Positions 8,985 to 19,760 of a stretch of DNA of 64,000 nucleotides are shown here, piece after piece. Every line of letters begins with the position of its first letter. Within the stretch, counting starts at the first letter, position 1. The stretch comes from Leptobrachium leishanense (lineage: Eukaryota; Chordata; Amphibia; Anura; Megophryidae). The notes below the pieces were generated by a model. The model was not told the origin of the DNA. It ran no database searches and was given only the letters and a program-made list of their open reading frames with translations. The stretch is taken from assembly GCA_009667805.1 (NCBI GenBank), contig CM019068.1, positions 10,355,950-10,419,949 of the forward strand, read 5' to 3'. Position numbers and translations under genes: made by a program.

Positions 8985-11496
8985 ACAAGAGGAGCAGAGG
9001 GTCCGGCTCACAGGAGCTTACAATCTAGAGGAGCAGAGGGTCCGGCTCACAGGAGCTTACAATCTAGAGGAGCAGAGGGTCCGGCTCACAGGAGTTTACA
9101 ATCTAGAGGAGCAGAGGGTCCGGCTCACAGGAGTTTACAATCTAGAGGAGCAGAGGGTCCGGCTCACAGGAGCTTACAATCTAGAGGAGCATAGGGCCTG
9201 GCTCACAGGAGCTTACAATCTAGAGGAGCAGAGGGCCCGGCTCACAGGAGCTTACAATCTAGAAGAGCAGAGGGTCCGGCTCACAGGAGCTTACAATCTA
9301 GAGGAGCAGAGGGTCTGATTCACAGGAGCTTACAATCTAGAGGAGCAGAGGGTCCGGCTCACAGGAGCTTACAATCTAGAGGAGCAGAGGGTCCGGCTCA
9401 CTGGAGCTTACAATCTAGAGGAGCAGAGGGCCCGGCTCACAGGAGCTTACAATCTAGAGGAGCAGAGGGTCCGGCTCACAGGAGCTTACAATCTAGAGGA
9501 GCAGAGGGTCCGGCTCACAGGAGATTACAATCTAGAGGAGCAGAGGGTCCGGCTCACAGGAGATTACAATCTAGAGGAGCAGAGGGTCCGGCTCACAGGA
9601 GATTACAATCTAGAGGAGCAGAGGGTCCGGCTCACAGGAGCTTACAATCTAGAGGAGCAGAGGGTCCGGCTCACAGGAGCTTACATTCTAGAGGAGCAGA
9701 GGGTCCGGCTCACAGGAGTTTACAATCTAGAGGAGCAGAGGGTCCGGCTCACAGGAGCTTACAATCTAGAGGAGCAGAGGGTCCGGCTCACAGGAGATTA
9801 CAATCTAGAGGAGCAGAGGGTCCGGCTCACAGGAGCTTACAATCTAGAGGAGCAGAGGGTCGGCTCACAGGAGCTTACATCTAGAGGAGCAGAGGGTCCG
9901 GCTCACAGGAGTTTACAATCTAGAGGAGCAGAGGGTCCGGCTCACAGGAGCTTACAATCTAGAGGAGCAGAGGGTCCGGCTCACAGGAGCTTACAATCTA
10001 GAGGAGCAGAGGGTCCGGCTCACAGGAGCTTACAATCTAGAGGAGCAGAGGGCCCGGCTCACAAGAGCTTACAATCTAGAGGAGCAGAGGGTCCGGCTCA
10101 CAGGAGCTTACAATCTAGAGGAGCAGAGGGCCCGGCTCACAGGAGCTTACAATCTAGAGGAGCAGAGGGTCCGGCTCCCTGGAGTTTACAATCTAGAGGA
10201 GCAGAGGGTCCGGCTCACAGGAGTTTACAATCTAGAGGAGCATAGGGCCTGGCTCACAGGAGCTTACAATCTAGAGGAGCAGAGGGTCCGGCTCACAGGA
10301 GTTTACAATCTAGAGGAGCAGAGGGTCCGGCTCATAGGAGTTTACAATCTAGAGGAGCAGAGGGCCCGGCTCACAGGAGCTTACAATCTAGAGGAGCAGA
10401 GGGTCCGGCTCACAGGAGCTTACAATCTAGAGGAGCAGAGGGCCCGGCTCACAGGAGCTTACAATCTAGAGGAGCAGAGGGTCCGGCTCACTGGAGCTTA
10501 CAATCTAGAGGAGCAGAGGGCCCGGCTCACAGGAGCTTACAATCTAGAGGAGCATAGGGCCTGGCTCACAGGAGCTTACAATCTAGAGGAGCAGAGGGTC
10601 CGGCTCATAGGAGTTTACAATCTAGAGGAGCACAGAGGGCCCGGCTCACAGGAGTTTACAATCTAGAGGAGCAGAGGGTCCGGCTCACAGGAGCTTACAA
10701 TCTAGAGGAGCAGAGGGTCCGGCTCACAGGAGCTTACAATCTAGTGGAGCAGAGGTCGGCTCACAGGAGCTTACATCTAGAGGAGCAGAGGGTCCGGCTC
10801 ACAGGAGCTTACATTCTAGAGGAGCAGAGGGTCCGGCTCACAGGAGTTTACAATCTAGAGGAGCAGAGGGTCGGCTCACAGGAGCTTACAATCTAGAGGA
10901 GCAGAGGGCCCGCTCACAGGAGCTTACAATCTAGAGGAGCAGAGGGCCCGGCTCACAAGAGCTTACAATCTAGAGGAGCAGAGGGTCCGGCTCACAGGAG
11001 CTTACAATCTAGAGGAGCAGAGGGTCCGGCTCACAGGAGCTTACAATCTAGAGGAGCATCCGAGCAGAGGGCCCGGCTCACAAGAGCTTACAATCTAGAG
11101 GAGCAGAGGGTCCGGCTCACAGGAGCTTACAATCTAGAAGAGCAGAGGGCCCGGCTCACAAGAGCTTACAATCTAGAGGAGCAGAGGGTCCGGCTCACAG
11201 GAGCTTACAATCTAGAGGAGCAGAGGGTCCGGCTCACAGGAGCTTACAATCTAGAGGAGCAGAGGGCCCGGCTCACAAGAGCTTACAATCTAGAGGAGCA
11301 GAGGGTTCGGCTCACAGGAGCTTACAATCTAGAGGAGCAGAGGGCCCGGCTCACAGGAGTTTACAATCTAGAGGAGCAGAGGGTCCGGCTCACAGGAGCT
11401 TACAATCTAGAGGAGCATAGGGCCTGGCTCACAGGAGCTTACAATCTAGAGGAGCATAGGGCCTGGCTCACAGGAGTTACAATCTAGAGGAGCAGA
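8985..11496. repeat. 39-bp minisatellite, about 64 copies
   Basis: Unit of 39 bp: GAGGAGCAGAGGGTCCGGCT followed by CACAGGAGCTTACAATCTA. Variation is mainly GGTCCGG/GGCCCGG/GGCCTGG and GGAGC/GGAGT/GGAGA. One unit near 11060 has a 6-bp insertion and a few lose one base. The reverse complement starts TAGATTGTAAGCTCCTGTG, matching the L2 3' UTR words TAGATTGTGAGTTCCTACGG and GGGCCCTCATCTCCTCC. Variant types are spread through the array, suggesting repeated unequal exchange. Confidence 0.96.
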
Positions 11497-12070
11497 GGTA
11501 TAACAAATAGAAAGAACAGTGAAGCGCTCTCAGGATAAGTGCAAGGTCGTAAACGCTACACAATGAATATGGAGGTTCCCCTAAGAACAAACAATAAAAC
11601 AGTCAATGGAGCGCCAGTGCAGAACTGGAGATACGAGAGTGCACTTTACATGTCCTTCGATAATTCTTCCCAATCTTCTCAATAAAGTCACTCTTGAATA
11701 AGGCCTCTCTACAAGAGAGAAGATATCATCGCGCAATATTTTGGTTCACCATATGAGGAAGATGGAAAAGTGATTATTCTACTCACATATTCATGAGCCT
11801 AACCTAGGCTCTAGGATGGATGTCTGATATGGGTCTTCAAAGATATTCAGGTGCCCATGTACCCCCAATGTGGTAGTGGTCTTCAAACAGCTTTCCTATG
11901 TGGGTGAGCCGCATTGGCTCCAAGACTTCGCATAGGAATTTAGAAGGAAATTCCAAAAAACCTTCTTTAAAATCACGCACCAAGAAGCAGCAGCAATTTA
12001 AAATAAATTTATTAATACATTAAAAGAAAATAATTGTTACCAGAACGCGTTTCGCTCCTCAGAGCTTCTT
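11497..12070. other. Unassigned dispersed-repeat-like spacer
   Basis: No gene seen. The end near 12040-12075 (AACGCGTTTCGCTCCTCAGA, CTTCTTCAGCTGG) looks like a common dispersed noncoding repeat, but I cannot name the family. Confidence 0.4.
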
Positions 12071-12731
12071 CAGCTGGTATACCACATATACTGTATCCAG
12101 CGAGGGATAATAAACACATATACTGTATCCAGCGAGGGATAATAAACACATATACTGTATCCAGTGACAGATAATAAAACATATATATACTGTATCCAGT
12201 GAGGGATAATAAACACATATACTGTATCCAGCGAGGGATAATAAACACATATACTGTATCCAGCGAGGGATAATAAACACATATACTGTATCCAGTGAGA
12301 GATTATAAAACATATATATACTGTATCCAGTGAGGATAATAAACACATATACTGTATCCAGCGAGATAAAAACACATATACTGTATCCAGCGAGGGATAA
12401 TAACACTATACTGTATCCAGTGAGAGATTATAAAACACATATATTGTATCCAGTGAGGGATAATAAAACACATATACTGTATCCAGCGAGGGATAATAAA
12501 CACATATACTGTATCCAGCGAGGGATAATAAACACATATACTGTATCCAGTGAGAGATTATAAAACACATATATTGTATCCAGTGAGGGATAATAAAACA
12601 CATATACTGTATCCAGCGAGGGATAATAAACACATATACTGTATCCAGCGAGGGATAATAAACACATATACTGTATCCAGTGAGAGATTATAAAACATAT
12701 ATATTGTATCCAGTGAGGGATAATAAAACAC
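12071..12731. repeat. 32-bp AT-rich minisatellite, about 20 copies
   Basis: Unit of 32 bp: CACATATACTGTATCCAGCG followed by AGGGATAATAAA. Two variants (CAGCGAGGG and CAGTGAGAGATTAT) form a repeating pattern of several units, so there is a weak higher-order structure. Frames crossing it are not coding. Confidence 0.95.
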
Positions 12732-14146
12732 TGACAGGAATGTGTATTGTTTTGTCACATGATTGGATTATTCTTTTGTTTTGTGTCTTAAATAATTGTA
12801 AAAAGTGAATATAAGGGAAGCCTGGAATTAATAAAGTCCGTGCACGGTATGTCTGGCTGTTTCTGGGGGCTCTGCTCCTCTGGGTCACCCCTCTGTAATG
12901 TCAGGGCCACCAGTCGGTAAGTCTGGAAGGTGACAGCTGCTCCCTGTGTGATTCTGTGATGGAGAAGGAACGGACTAAGTAACAGGCTGGTTCTGATGCT
13001 GGAGTTTTGGACAGATCCCCCGGTGTGTTCCCGGCACAAGTCCTTTGGTTATATTCTGCATTTTGTGCCTGTATACCCTGTGAGGTCACGTGAGGTCATG
13101 TTTAGCACTGTGCATCAGTTACCTGTGGCTCTGCGCTCAGGAATATGTTGGAGATATAGCAATAGTCCTAGCGAGAGCAAAGCAAGGCCGAATAAACCTG
13201 GCCATTACACCATGCTTTGTCTGGGCCAGATTGGTGTTTTCAAACACGTCAATGTTATGAGTCCCTTTGCCGATCTACGTAAGAAGACGCCGAGCGCAGA
13301 GTGGCTGAGCAGCTTGCCCCCTGCGCCTGGCGAGCGGGTGGTGGAAATGGGAAGGGGCACGGGGGTTTACTCGTCGGTAATATCTGCTTTTGTGTTAGGC
13401 GCAATCATCGATGCCAGACCATTAGACAATTTCCAGCTGAACTGGGAGAGCGGAGTGACTCACGCAATCAATAGCTCCGACGCGTTGCACGAGAGAAACG
13501 CGCTTCCAACCGAAGGCGAGAGACGCAGGAGAGTGGGAATTGTTCCATCCAGGCTCCTGCAAAGGTCAGGACAGTAATTAATTTGTGAGGATCGGGGAGA
13601 GGAAGCACCGGAATCACCATTAACCATTCTTTCCGGGTAGATCAGGCGTCTCGTGAATGAACACGAGATGCGGCGGGCGAAGCTTTAACAGCACAGATCG
13701 GCGGGTAAAACCTCGCAGGTGGCTCCGGCCTACAACTCCTATTGCTCACAGCAGCAGATATAACCCACCACGACTCAGTGGATCCAGTTTCCTGTTCTGT
13801 ACAGCGTTGCACGCTTGCATTTCATGAGCATAAACATATAGAAACATACAAGCGGGCACGCGTGTACATACAAGTATAAACATGACAACACGGATACATA
13901 AAATAATATACAAGCAGCAAGTACACATTTACTGCAATAAAACCGCATAAAAATATACTGTATGAAAACACGTGTATATACAGCTAGAAACATATAAACA
14001 CATTTGTATACAAACGTGAACACAGCGGTGACAAAATGCATACACAGTTACTTTAGGGTCAATTTCAGATGGCACAAAATTGGCCACGAAATTGCATCTA
14101 TTTAAAAAGATGGCAATTTGCCAAATATTGTCAAATTGCCATTGAA
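12732..14146. other. Low-repeat sequence with a CpG-containing block
   Basis: No supported gene. Positions 13260-13580 are CpG-richer than their surroundings and contain Onecut/Cut-like words (ATCATCGAT, GCAATCAATAG). A 193-codon frame at 12996-13577 has no recognisable domain. 13790-14040 is AT-rich with several ACATATAAACA-type words. Confidence 0.45.
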
Positions 14147-14524
14147 ATACGGTGCCTGTTCGGCAGCAGTGAAATACGGTGCCTGTTCTTCGGCAGTGAA
14201 ATACGGTGCCTGTTCGGCGGCAGTGAAATACGGTGCCTGCTCGAGGGCAGTGAAATACGGTGCCTGCTCGAGGGCAGTGAAATACGGTGCCTGTCAGCAG
14301 CAGTGAAATACGGTGCCTGTTCTTCGGCAGTGAAATACGGTGCCTGTTCGGCGGCAGTGAATATACGTGCCTGCTCGAGGGCAGTGAAATACGGTGCCTG
14401 CTCGAGGGCAGTGAAATACGGTGCCTGCTCGGCAGCAGTGAAATACGGTGCCTGCTCGAGGGCAGTGAAATACGGTGCCTGTTCGGCGGCAGTGAAATAC
14501 GGTGTCTATTCGGCGACAGTGAAA
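14147..14524. repeat. 27-bp minisatellite, about 14 copies
   Basis: Unit of 27 bp: GTGAAATACGGTGCCTGCTC followed by GAGGGCA, alternating with TTCGGCGGCA and TTCTTCGGCA types. The order of types between 14163 and 14340 is partly repeated from 14290 on, a multi-unit duplication. It begins in ATTGCCATTGAAATAC, so it may have grown from a short direct repeat in an AT-rich element. Confidence 0.93.
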
Positions 14525-14880
14525 TCCCCCATAGAGAAGCAATGGTTAATCTATTCACATTGAACAGCAGAGAAATGTCAGTGAAATGCCCTGATGTTCA
14601 GTGTTCATTCGACAGGTTTAATCAGACGAATCCCATAGGTTTCAATGATAAAAATATTCCCGTTTTAATTCAATATCTAATAAACCGTTTATTATTTTTA
14701 TTTGCACCTAAAAGTCTCTCTATTTATTGTTTTTTTTAAAATTGAGTTTTTTTTATATTTTTTGGGGATATTTTTGGATTCCTATATTAAAACGAGGCTC
14801 TTATTCTTTGCCTAACGCAGCGGGGTTTTCTTCTTTCCTTCAGTCTGGCTGCATTCGTCAGGTGCCCTCCTTGCTGTTGA
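14525..14880. other. AT-rich spacer, nothing recognised
   Basis: Non-array AT-rich DNA with poly-T runs at 14730-14760. I see no gene. Confidence 0.5.
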
Positions 14881-14887
14881 AACCTAT

Positions 14888-14908
14888 TTCAGCACCAAGG
14901 ACAGGGGA
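14888..14908 (+). promoter_or_regulatory. RE1/NRSE-like site 1
   Basis: Contains TTCAGCACCAAGGACAG, which matches the 21-bp REST-binding consensus at 17 of 21 positions, with both half-sites (TTCAGCACC, GGACAG) intact and canonical 2-bp spacing. It forms the left arm of an inverted pair with 14933-14953. Confidence 0.4.
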
Positions 14909-14932
14909 TCTTTCGCTCCGGAGCTCCGCGGA

Positions 14933-14953
14933 GCTGCTGTCCTTGGTGCAGAA
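14933..14953 (-). promoter_or_regulatory. RE1/NRSE-like site 2 (inverted)
   Basis: On the minus strand this reads TTCTGCACCAAGGACAGC..., again 17 of 21 to the REST consensus. With site 1 it makes a palindrome around GGAGCTCCGCGGAGC. A weaker third match (ATCAGCATCAAGGACGG) lies at about 14960-14976. A small MITE with REST-like arms could also explain the palindrome. Confidence 0.4.
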
Positions 14954-15117
14954 ACATATATCAGCATCAAGGACGGGGGGATTAAGTAATTAATAAATTT
15001 GTTACACATTCTGAAATAATTAAGAAAAAACAAATAACGAATCGATACGAAATACAAATCACAGTAACAAAATGAATGCACCTTAATGAACTTAAAAAAA
15101 CGCATCGGATCGACAGG

Positions 15118-15141
15118 TTCAGCACCACAGCCAATGGACAG
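15118..15141 (+). promoter_or_regulatory. Expanded-spacing RE1-like site
   Basis: TTCAGCACC at 15118-15126, then 9 bp, then GGACAG at 15136-15141. Known non-canonical REST sites separate the half-sites by about this much. An inverted half-site (GGTGCTGCTGAA) follows at 15148-15159. Confidence 0.3.
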
Positions 15142-15330
15142 GGATACGGTGCTGCTGAATCTACGAAACGGAATAACGAATCGATTCGTAAAAAACAAAT
15201 CAATTCATTATATTCGGTTTAGTTATCGTTCCATTTCGGATAGAACCGATTCTCTAGTTCGGAAGGGAGTGTATGTTTGTGTTACGTGTGCGATGATCAT
15301 TGACAGGAATCTTGGCGAGATCCCACACTA

Positions 15331-15758
15331 AGGCTAGGGTCAAACGAAAGCATTTTTACACGCGAACGTAAAAAAGTGCGTCCGAATGCATTGATGTATT
15401 TTTTCACGGAATATGCGAAAACGGTCATACGATGCGCATGTTCGTGCGTGATGTTTTACGAATCCAAACCAGGAAACTTTTTGCGTCTGGACGTTATGTT
15501 GGCCGGACACGAGCAGGGTCTGACGTCTCCAAATCACACACACACACCGCTAGCGGGCGCAGCGCACTCTGTACGTCCGTACTAGCAGTTCAGCGTTCTC
15601 GAAAAAATGCGTTCATTTTCCACTTGCGTTGCACGGCCGGACTTTCGTGCGACCGTACTTCGTATATTGGCCGTCATTGCCCGTCATCTGCTGCTAGTGC
15701 GGCCGTGATTAAGTGCGCCAGAACGCACGTTAAAAGTGCGCTGGTCTGACCCCAGCCT
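15331..15758. mobile_element. CpG-rich MITE, family A copy 1
   Basis: About 428 bp from AGGCTAGGGTCAAACGAA to CTGGTCTGACCCCAGCCT, imperfect inverted ends. The interior is CpG-dense (GTGCGTCCGAA, TTGCGTCTGGACGTTATG). Further copies lie at 16136-16561 and, inverted, at 21077-21510. No coding capacity. Short frames across it are accidental. Confidence 0.8.
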
Positions 15759-15891
15759 AAAAAGGTCTGTTCACAAAGCTCCCCAACTGAAGACAATTTT
15801 GGTGCTTTGCAATTCGGCCCATTTCAGTGCACTTTGGCGATTCCGTTTTGTCAACATACAGTGAACTCACTATTTAGCGAATGATCACCAT

Positions 15892-16074
15892 CAGGGTTAA
15901 TAAGAGAAAGGTGAAACTCTGGAGAACTTTTGGGAGAAGTGAAAATTCTAGGTCAAAATAGCGGATTTGGAAAGTGAGATAAATGGGAGAAATTATCTGG
16001 TTTGGCTATTTTGACCTAGAATTTTCACTACTTCAAAAGTTCTCCATAGTTTCACCTGTCTCTGAATAACCCTG
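15892..16074. mobile_element. MITE with CAGGGTTA ends (copy 2)
   Basis: Begins CAGGGTTAATAAGAG and ends CTCTGAATAACCCTG. It shares GCGGATTTGGAAAGTGAGAT and TTTTGACCTAGAATTTTCAC with the copy at 7399-7569, in the same orientation. Confidence 0.8.
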
Positions 16075-16135
16075 CATATTTTGCCGAAATTGGAGTCACT
16101 GAAGCAGTTATCGGAACTGTCGAATTGCACCAATA

Positions 16136-16561
16136 AGGCTAGGGTCAAACGAAAGCATTTTTCCCCGCGAACGTAAAAAAGTGCGTCCGAACGCATTGAC
16201 GTATTTTTTCACGGAATGCGCAAAAACGGTCAGACGACGCGCATTTTCGGGTGTGATTTTGTACGGGTCGTCAATAAAACTCTTTTTGCGTCTGGACGTT
16301 ATGTAGGCTGGACATTAGCAGCGTCTGACATCTCCTAATCACGCACACACGCCGCTATGCCGCAGCTGCGCACTCAGTACGTCAGTACTAGCGGTCCAGC
16401 GTTCTCAGAAAATGCGTTCAAATTCCACTTGCGTTGCAACGGCGGACTTTTGTGCGACCGTACATCGTATATTGGCCGTCATGCCGTCATCTGCTGCTAG
16501 TGCGGCCGTAATTATGTGCGCCAGAACGCACGTTAAAAGTGCGCTGGTCTGACCCCAGCCT
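16136..16561. mobile_element. CpG-rich MITE, family A copy 2
   Basis: Same family and orientation as 15331-15758, with ends AGGCTAGGGTCAAACGAA / CTGGTCTGACCCCAGCCT. It sits only 62 bp beyond the previous MITE. No clean target duplication seen. Confidence 0.8.
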
Positions 16562-16846
16562 AACGTCCGAATCACGCCGAATTGGCATCAGTGAATTCCA
16601 CCGAACTGAAAAATATAAGGAGGTCTGCTATTGTCCTATTAGGATGTTAGATCAATAAAAATGGAGTAAAAATGTGTCTAAATAATAAAAAGGGTCCTTT
16701 AAAAAAATACTAAAAAATGGTCTGTTACAGAATAAGAACAAAAGTCTTAAAAAAAAGTATTTTTTTAAAAAATACTAAAAAAATATAGAAAGGGTCTTTT
16801 AAAAAATAAAAAGGGTTTTTGCAAAAAAGAAAAAAATGATCTTTAA

Positions 16847-17253
16847 CCCCTTCACTACGGATATCGAGATATCTCGATCTGGTGATTTTCAGCCCAAAAG
16901 CAAGTGAAATTTAGTTTGCAGCAAATTAATTTTGTTTGCTTTTTGGCTGCAGAAGTTGCCCCCAAAGTTTTAGCCCTGTGGTATTAATGCTCAAAGAGCT
17001 AAAACTGTAAAATCGGCTGCTGAATGCTCTGAAATATCGCGTTTTCAGCAGCCGATGCAGGAAAAAAGAAGAAATAGAGCAGTAGCTCAATTGCTGCCAA
17101 GATTGAGCGCCAAAATAGGTTATTTACCGTAAGAAATACAATGGGTATAAGCTCAATTATTTCTTAATGTAAATTAATTTAAATGATTTTTCCTAAAACA
17201 CTGTTTTCGAAACTAAAATGTTTTTCTTGGAAAATCACTTGGTAGTGAAGGGG
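16847..17253. mobile_element. piggyBac-like MITE flanked by TTAA
   Basis: A 407-bp element with inverted ends CCCCTTCACTAC / GTAGTGAAGGGG, flanked on both sides by TTAA (16843-16846 and 17254-17257). TTAA target duplication and CCC termini are the signature of piggyBac-type elements. An internal imperfect palindrome lies around TCGGCTGCTGAA / TTCAGCAGCCGA. No transposase. Confidence 0.75.
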
Positions 17254-17257
17254 TTAA

Positions 17258-17839
17258 AAAATATGTTACATTATTGAATTGAAAAACTAGTAGATTTGCT
17301 TGTTTAAACCTGTCGATTGAAATCACTGAAAATCAGGTCATTTCGTTGCAATTCGGCGTTTGTGTATAGACAAATTGATAGTTTCCGATGGAACTATTTT
17401 GATGTTGCCAAATTGTGTCGCATTGTAACCGTATTCTCTGTCGATTCGCCTGTATTATGTGAAACGACAGCTTAGCGAATAAACAAATTGTCCCAAAATT
17501 GCAGATACGGTGAAATTCAGTGGCAAATTTGGTCGAAAGTTAAAAAACCCTTATTTTATTTTTTAGGAGTTGACCCCTGTTTTTATGTTTTTACTATCCA
17601 GGGTCTCTTACTGAAAGGAAATCATTAAAATATACCGTCCTCACCGTTGCTGGGGCTTGAATGGATTTAGGATTGTGTAACCTTTGTGACGGGTTCTTGG
17701 AGCTTCACGTGTTCTCACTGGGAGATCCTGAGCTCCACAAGGACAGAAAGGTCAGAAAACCACTAATCCCCGTGAACCGACGCTTTAAATATTGATGAGG
17801 AAAAAGCCATTTTCAGATGCTGCACAGTCACCGCGCAGA
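17258..17839. other. Unassigned AT-rich sequence up to the gap
   Basis: Contains MITE-like words (AATTCGGCG, TTAGCGAATAAAC) similar to 15770-15890, perhaps pieces of one older element broken by later insertions. No gene seen. Confidence 0.4.
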
Positions 17840-17939
17840 NNNNNNNNNNNNNNNNNNNNNNNNNNNNNNNNNNNNNNNNNNNNNNNNNNNNNNNNNNNNN
17901 NNNNNNNNNNNNNNNNNNNNNNNNNNNNNNNNNNNNNNN
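17840..17939. other. Assembly gap (100 N)
   Basis: Exactly 100 undetermined bases, a standard placeholder. It sits at the left edge of the C-rich array, so the true array length is unknown. Confidence 0.99.
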
Positions 17940-18962
17940 CAACAAAACCAGACAGGGGCCCCCGCAGACTGACCCCCCCCCAAAAACCAGACAGGGGCCC
18001 CACGCAGACTGATTCCCCCCCCCTTAACAAAACCAGACGGGGGCCCCCCGCAGACTGCCCCCCCAAAACCAGACAGGGGCCCCCGCAGACTGACCCCCCC
18101 CCAAAAACCAGACAGGGGCCCCCGCAGACTGACCCCCCATCCCCAACAAAACCAGACAGGGCCCCCGCAGACTGACCCCCCCCCCAACAAAACTAGACGG
18201 GCCCCCGCAGACTGACCCCCCTCCCCAAAAAACCAGACAGGGGCCCCTGCAGACTAACCCCCCCAAAAACCAGACAGGGGTCCCCGCAGACTGACGCCCC
18301 CCCCCAACAAAACCAGACAGGGGCCCCCGCAGACTGACCCCCCCCCAAAAACCAGACAGGGGCCCCACGCAGACTGATCCCCCCCCCCCCTTAACAAAAC
18401 CAGACAGGGGCCCCCCGCAGACTGCCCCCCCCAAAAACCAGACAGGGGCCCCTGCAGACTAACCCCCCCAAAAACCAGACAGGGGTCCCCGCAGACTGAC
18501 ACCCCCCCAACAAAACCAGACAGGGGCCCCCGCAGACGGACCCCCCCCCCCAAAAACCAGACAGGGGCCCCACGCAGACTGATCCCCCCCCCTTAACAAA
18601 ACCAGACGGGGGCCCCCCGCAGACTGCCCCCCCCCAAAAACCAGACAGGGGCCCCCGCATACTGACCCCCCCCCCAAAAACCAGACAGGGCCCCCGCAGA
18701 CTGACCCCCCCAACAAAACCAGACAGGGCCCCCGCAGACTGACCCCCCCCCCAAAAACCAGACGGGGCCCCTGCAGACTGACCCCCCAACAAAACCAGAC
18801 AGGGCCCCCGCAGACTGACCCCCCCCCAAAAACCAGACAGAGGACCCCCGCACACTGACCCCCCAGACTGACCCCCCCCTCCCCAAAAACCAGACAGGGG
18901 CCCCCGCAGACTTACCCACCCTCCCCAAAAAACAGACAGGGGCCCCCGCAGACTGACCCCCC
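17940..18962 (+). repeat. C-rich minisatellite of about 39 bp, about 26 copies
   Basis: Units of roughly 36-41 bp: AAAACCAGACAGGGGCCCCC then GCAGACTGACCCCCCCC. Length changes are almost all in the C homopolymer, which reaches 12. The C-rich strand is on the plus strand. Frames on the minus strand (GGSVCGGPLSGFWG-type) are artefacts. Confidence 0.95.
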
Positions 18963-19019
18963 CCCCTCATCCTGAGGGCAAATCTATTACACCCAGAGCT
19001 TCGGAGTATTTATAGGCAC

Positions 19020-19760
19020 CGGCCTCGAAGTCTGTCTGTCTGACCGGGTACGCTCAATCGCTAAACCTGGAGCACCTGTAACGTCTGTCTGTCTGTCTGA
19101 CCGGGTACACTCAGGGCTCTATTACATTCTTTGTGCAATAATGTGCACGTGCGCAAAAACGCATTAACGCGAGGGGGAAAACCCCTTCGAGAAAACAGTC
19201 TGCCCACCGATTTCTGCGCGCAGCGTTAATTTGCGCTCGTTTTTGCGCATCTTTTTTATGCGCGATATTTTTTGACGGATGAAAAAATGCGCTCGGATCG
19301 TGATACCAGCATTAATTTACGCGCGTTAACGTTTAATGCTGCGCGCAAAACAAATTGCGCTGCGCATGTGAATTTGAACGGAGAATGTAATAGAACCCAA
19401 AGTCACTAAACCTGGAGCACCTGTAACGTCTGTTTGTCCTGGCACGCTCCATCTCTTAACCTGGAGTATATAGGTGTCTGTCTGTCTGTCTGGTCTCTAA
19501 CCCTGCAGTACCTGTAGAAATATACTTCAGTGTCTGTCTGTCTGTCTGAACACACACTAAGTCTTTAAGACAGGACTATCTGTAGTTGTCTGTCTGTCTG
19601 GACATGCTCCGTCATTAAACCGGTGTCTGTCTGTCTGACCTGTTGCCCTCCCGGTCTCCAACCCTGAAGTATCTGTAAATGAATGTCTGACTGACCCAGC
19701 ACACTCATTCTCTAACCCTAGATTATCTGATGCTGTCTGTCTGTCTGTCTTGTAACCTGC
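19020..19760. repeat. Degenerate CTGT-rich tandem repeat
   Basis: Loose repeats of roughly 50-70 bp combining (GTCT)2-4 with CTAAACCTGGAGCACCTGTA-type text. Copies are diverged and interrupted by the MITE at 19114-19398. Confidence 0.75.
19114..19398. mobile_element. CpG-rich MITE, family B, inside the CTGT repeat
   Basis: A 285-bp element with ends GGGCTCTATTACATTCT / AGAATGTAATAGAACCC and a CpG-rich interior (GCGCGCAGCGTTAATTTGCG). The CTGT repeat resumes on the other side, so the MITE inserted after the repeat formed. Confidence 0.75.

Noticed and set aside
8938..9318. In-frame peptide repeat EEQRVRLTGAYNL
   Set aside because: The 39-bp unit is a multiple of 3, but single-base indels and stops end the frame after about 8 units; better explained as an L2-derived minisatellite.
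12996..13577. 193-codon frame as a host gene
   Set aside because: No recognisable domain, no splice or codon signal; may overlap regulatory sequence instead.
3364..14524. CRISPR-like direct repeats
   Set aside because: The 27-42 bp units are contiguous with no unique spacers, and the sequence is eukaryotic.
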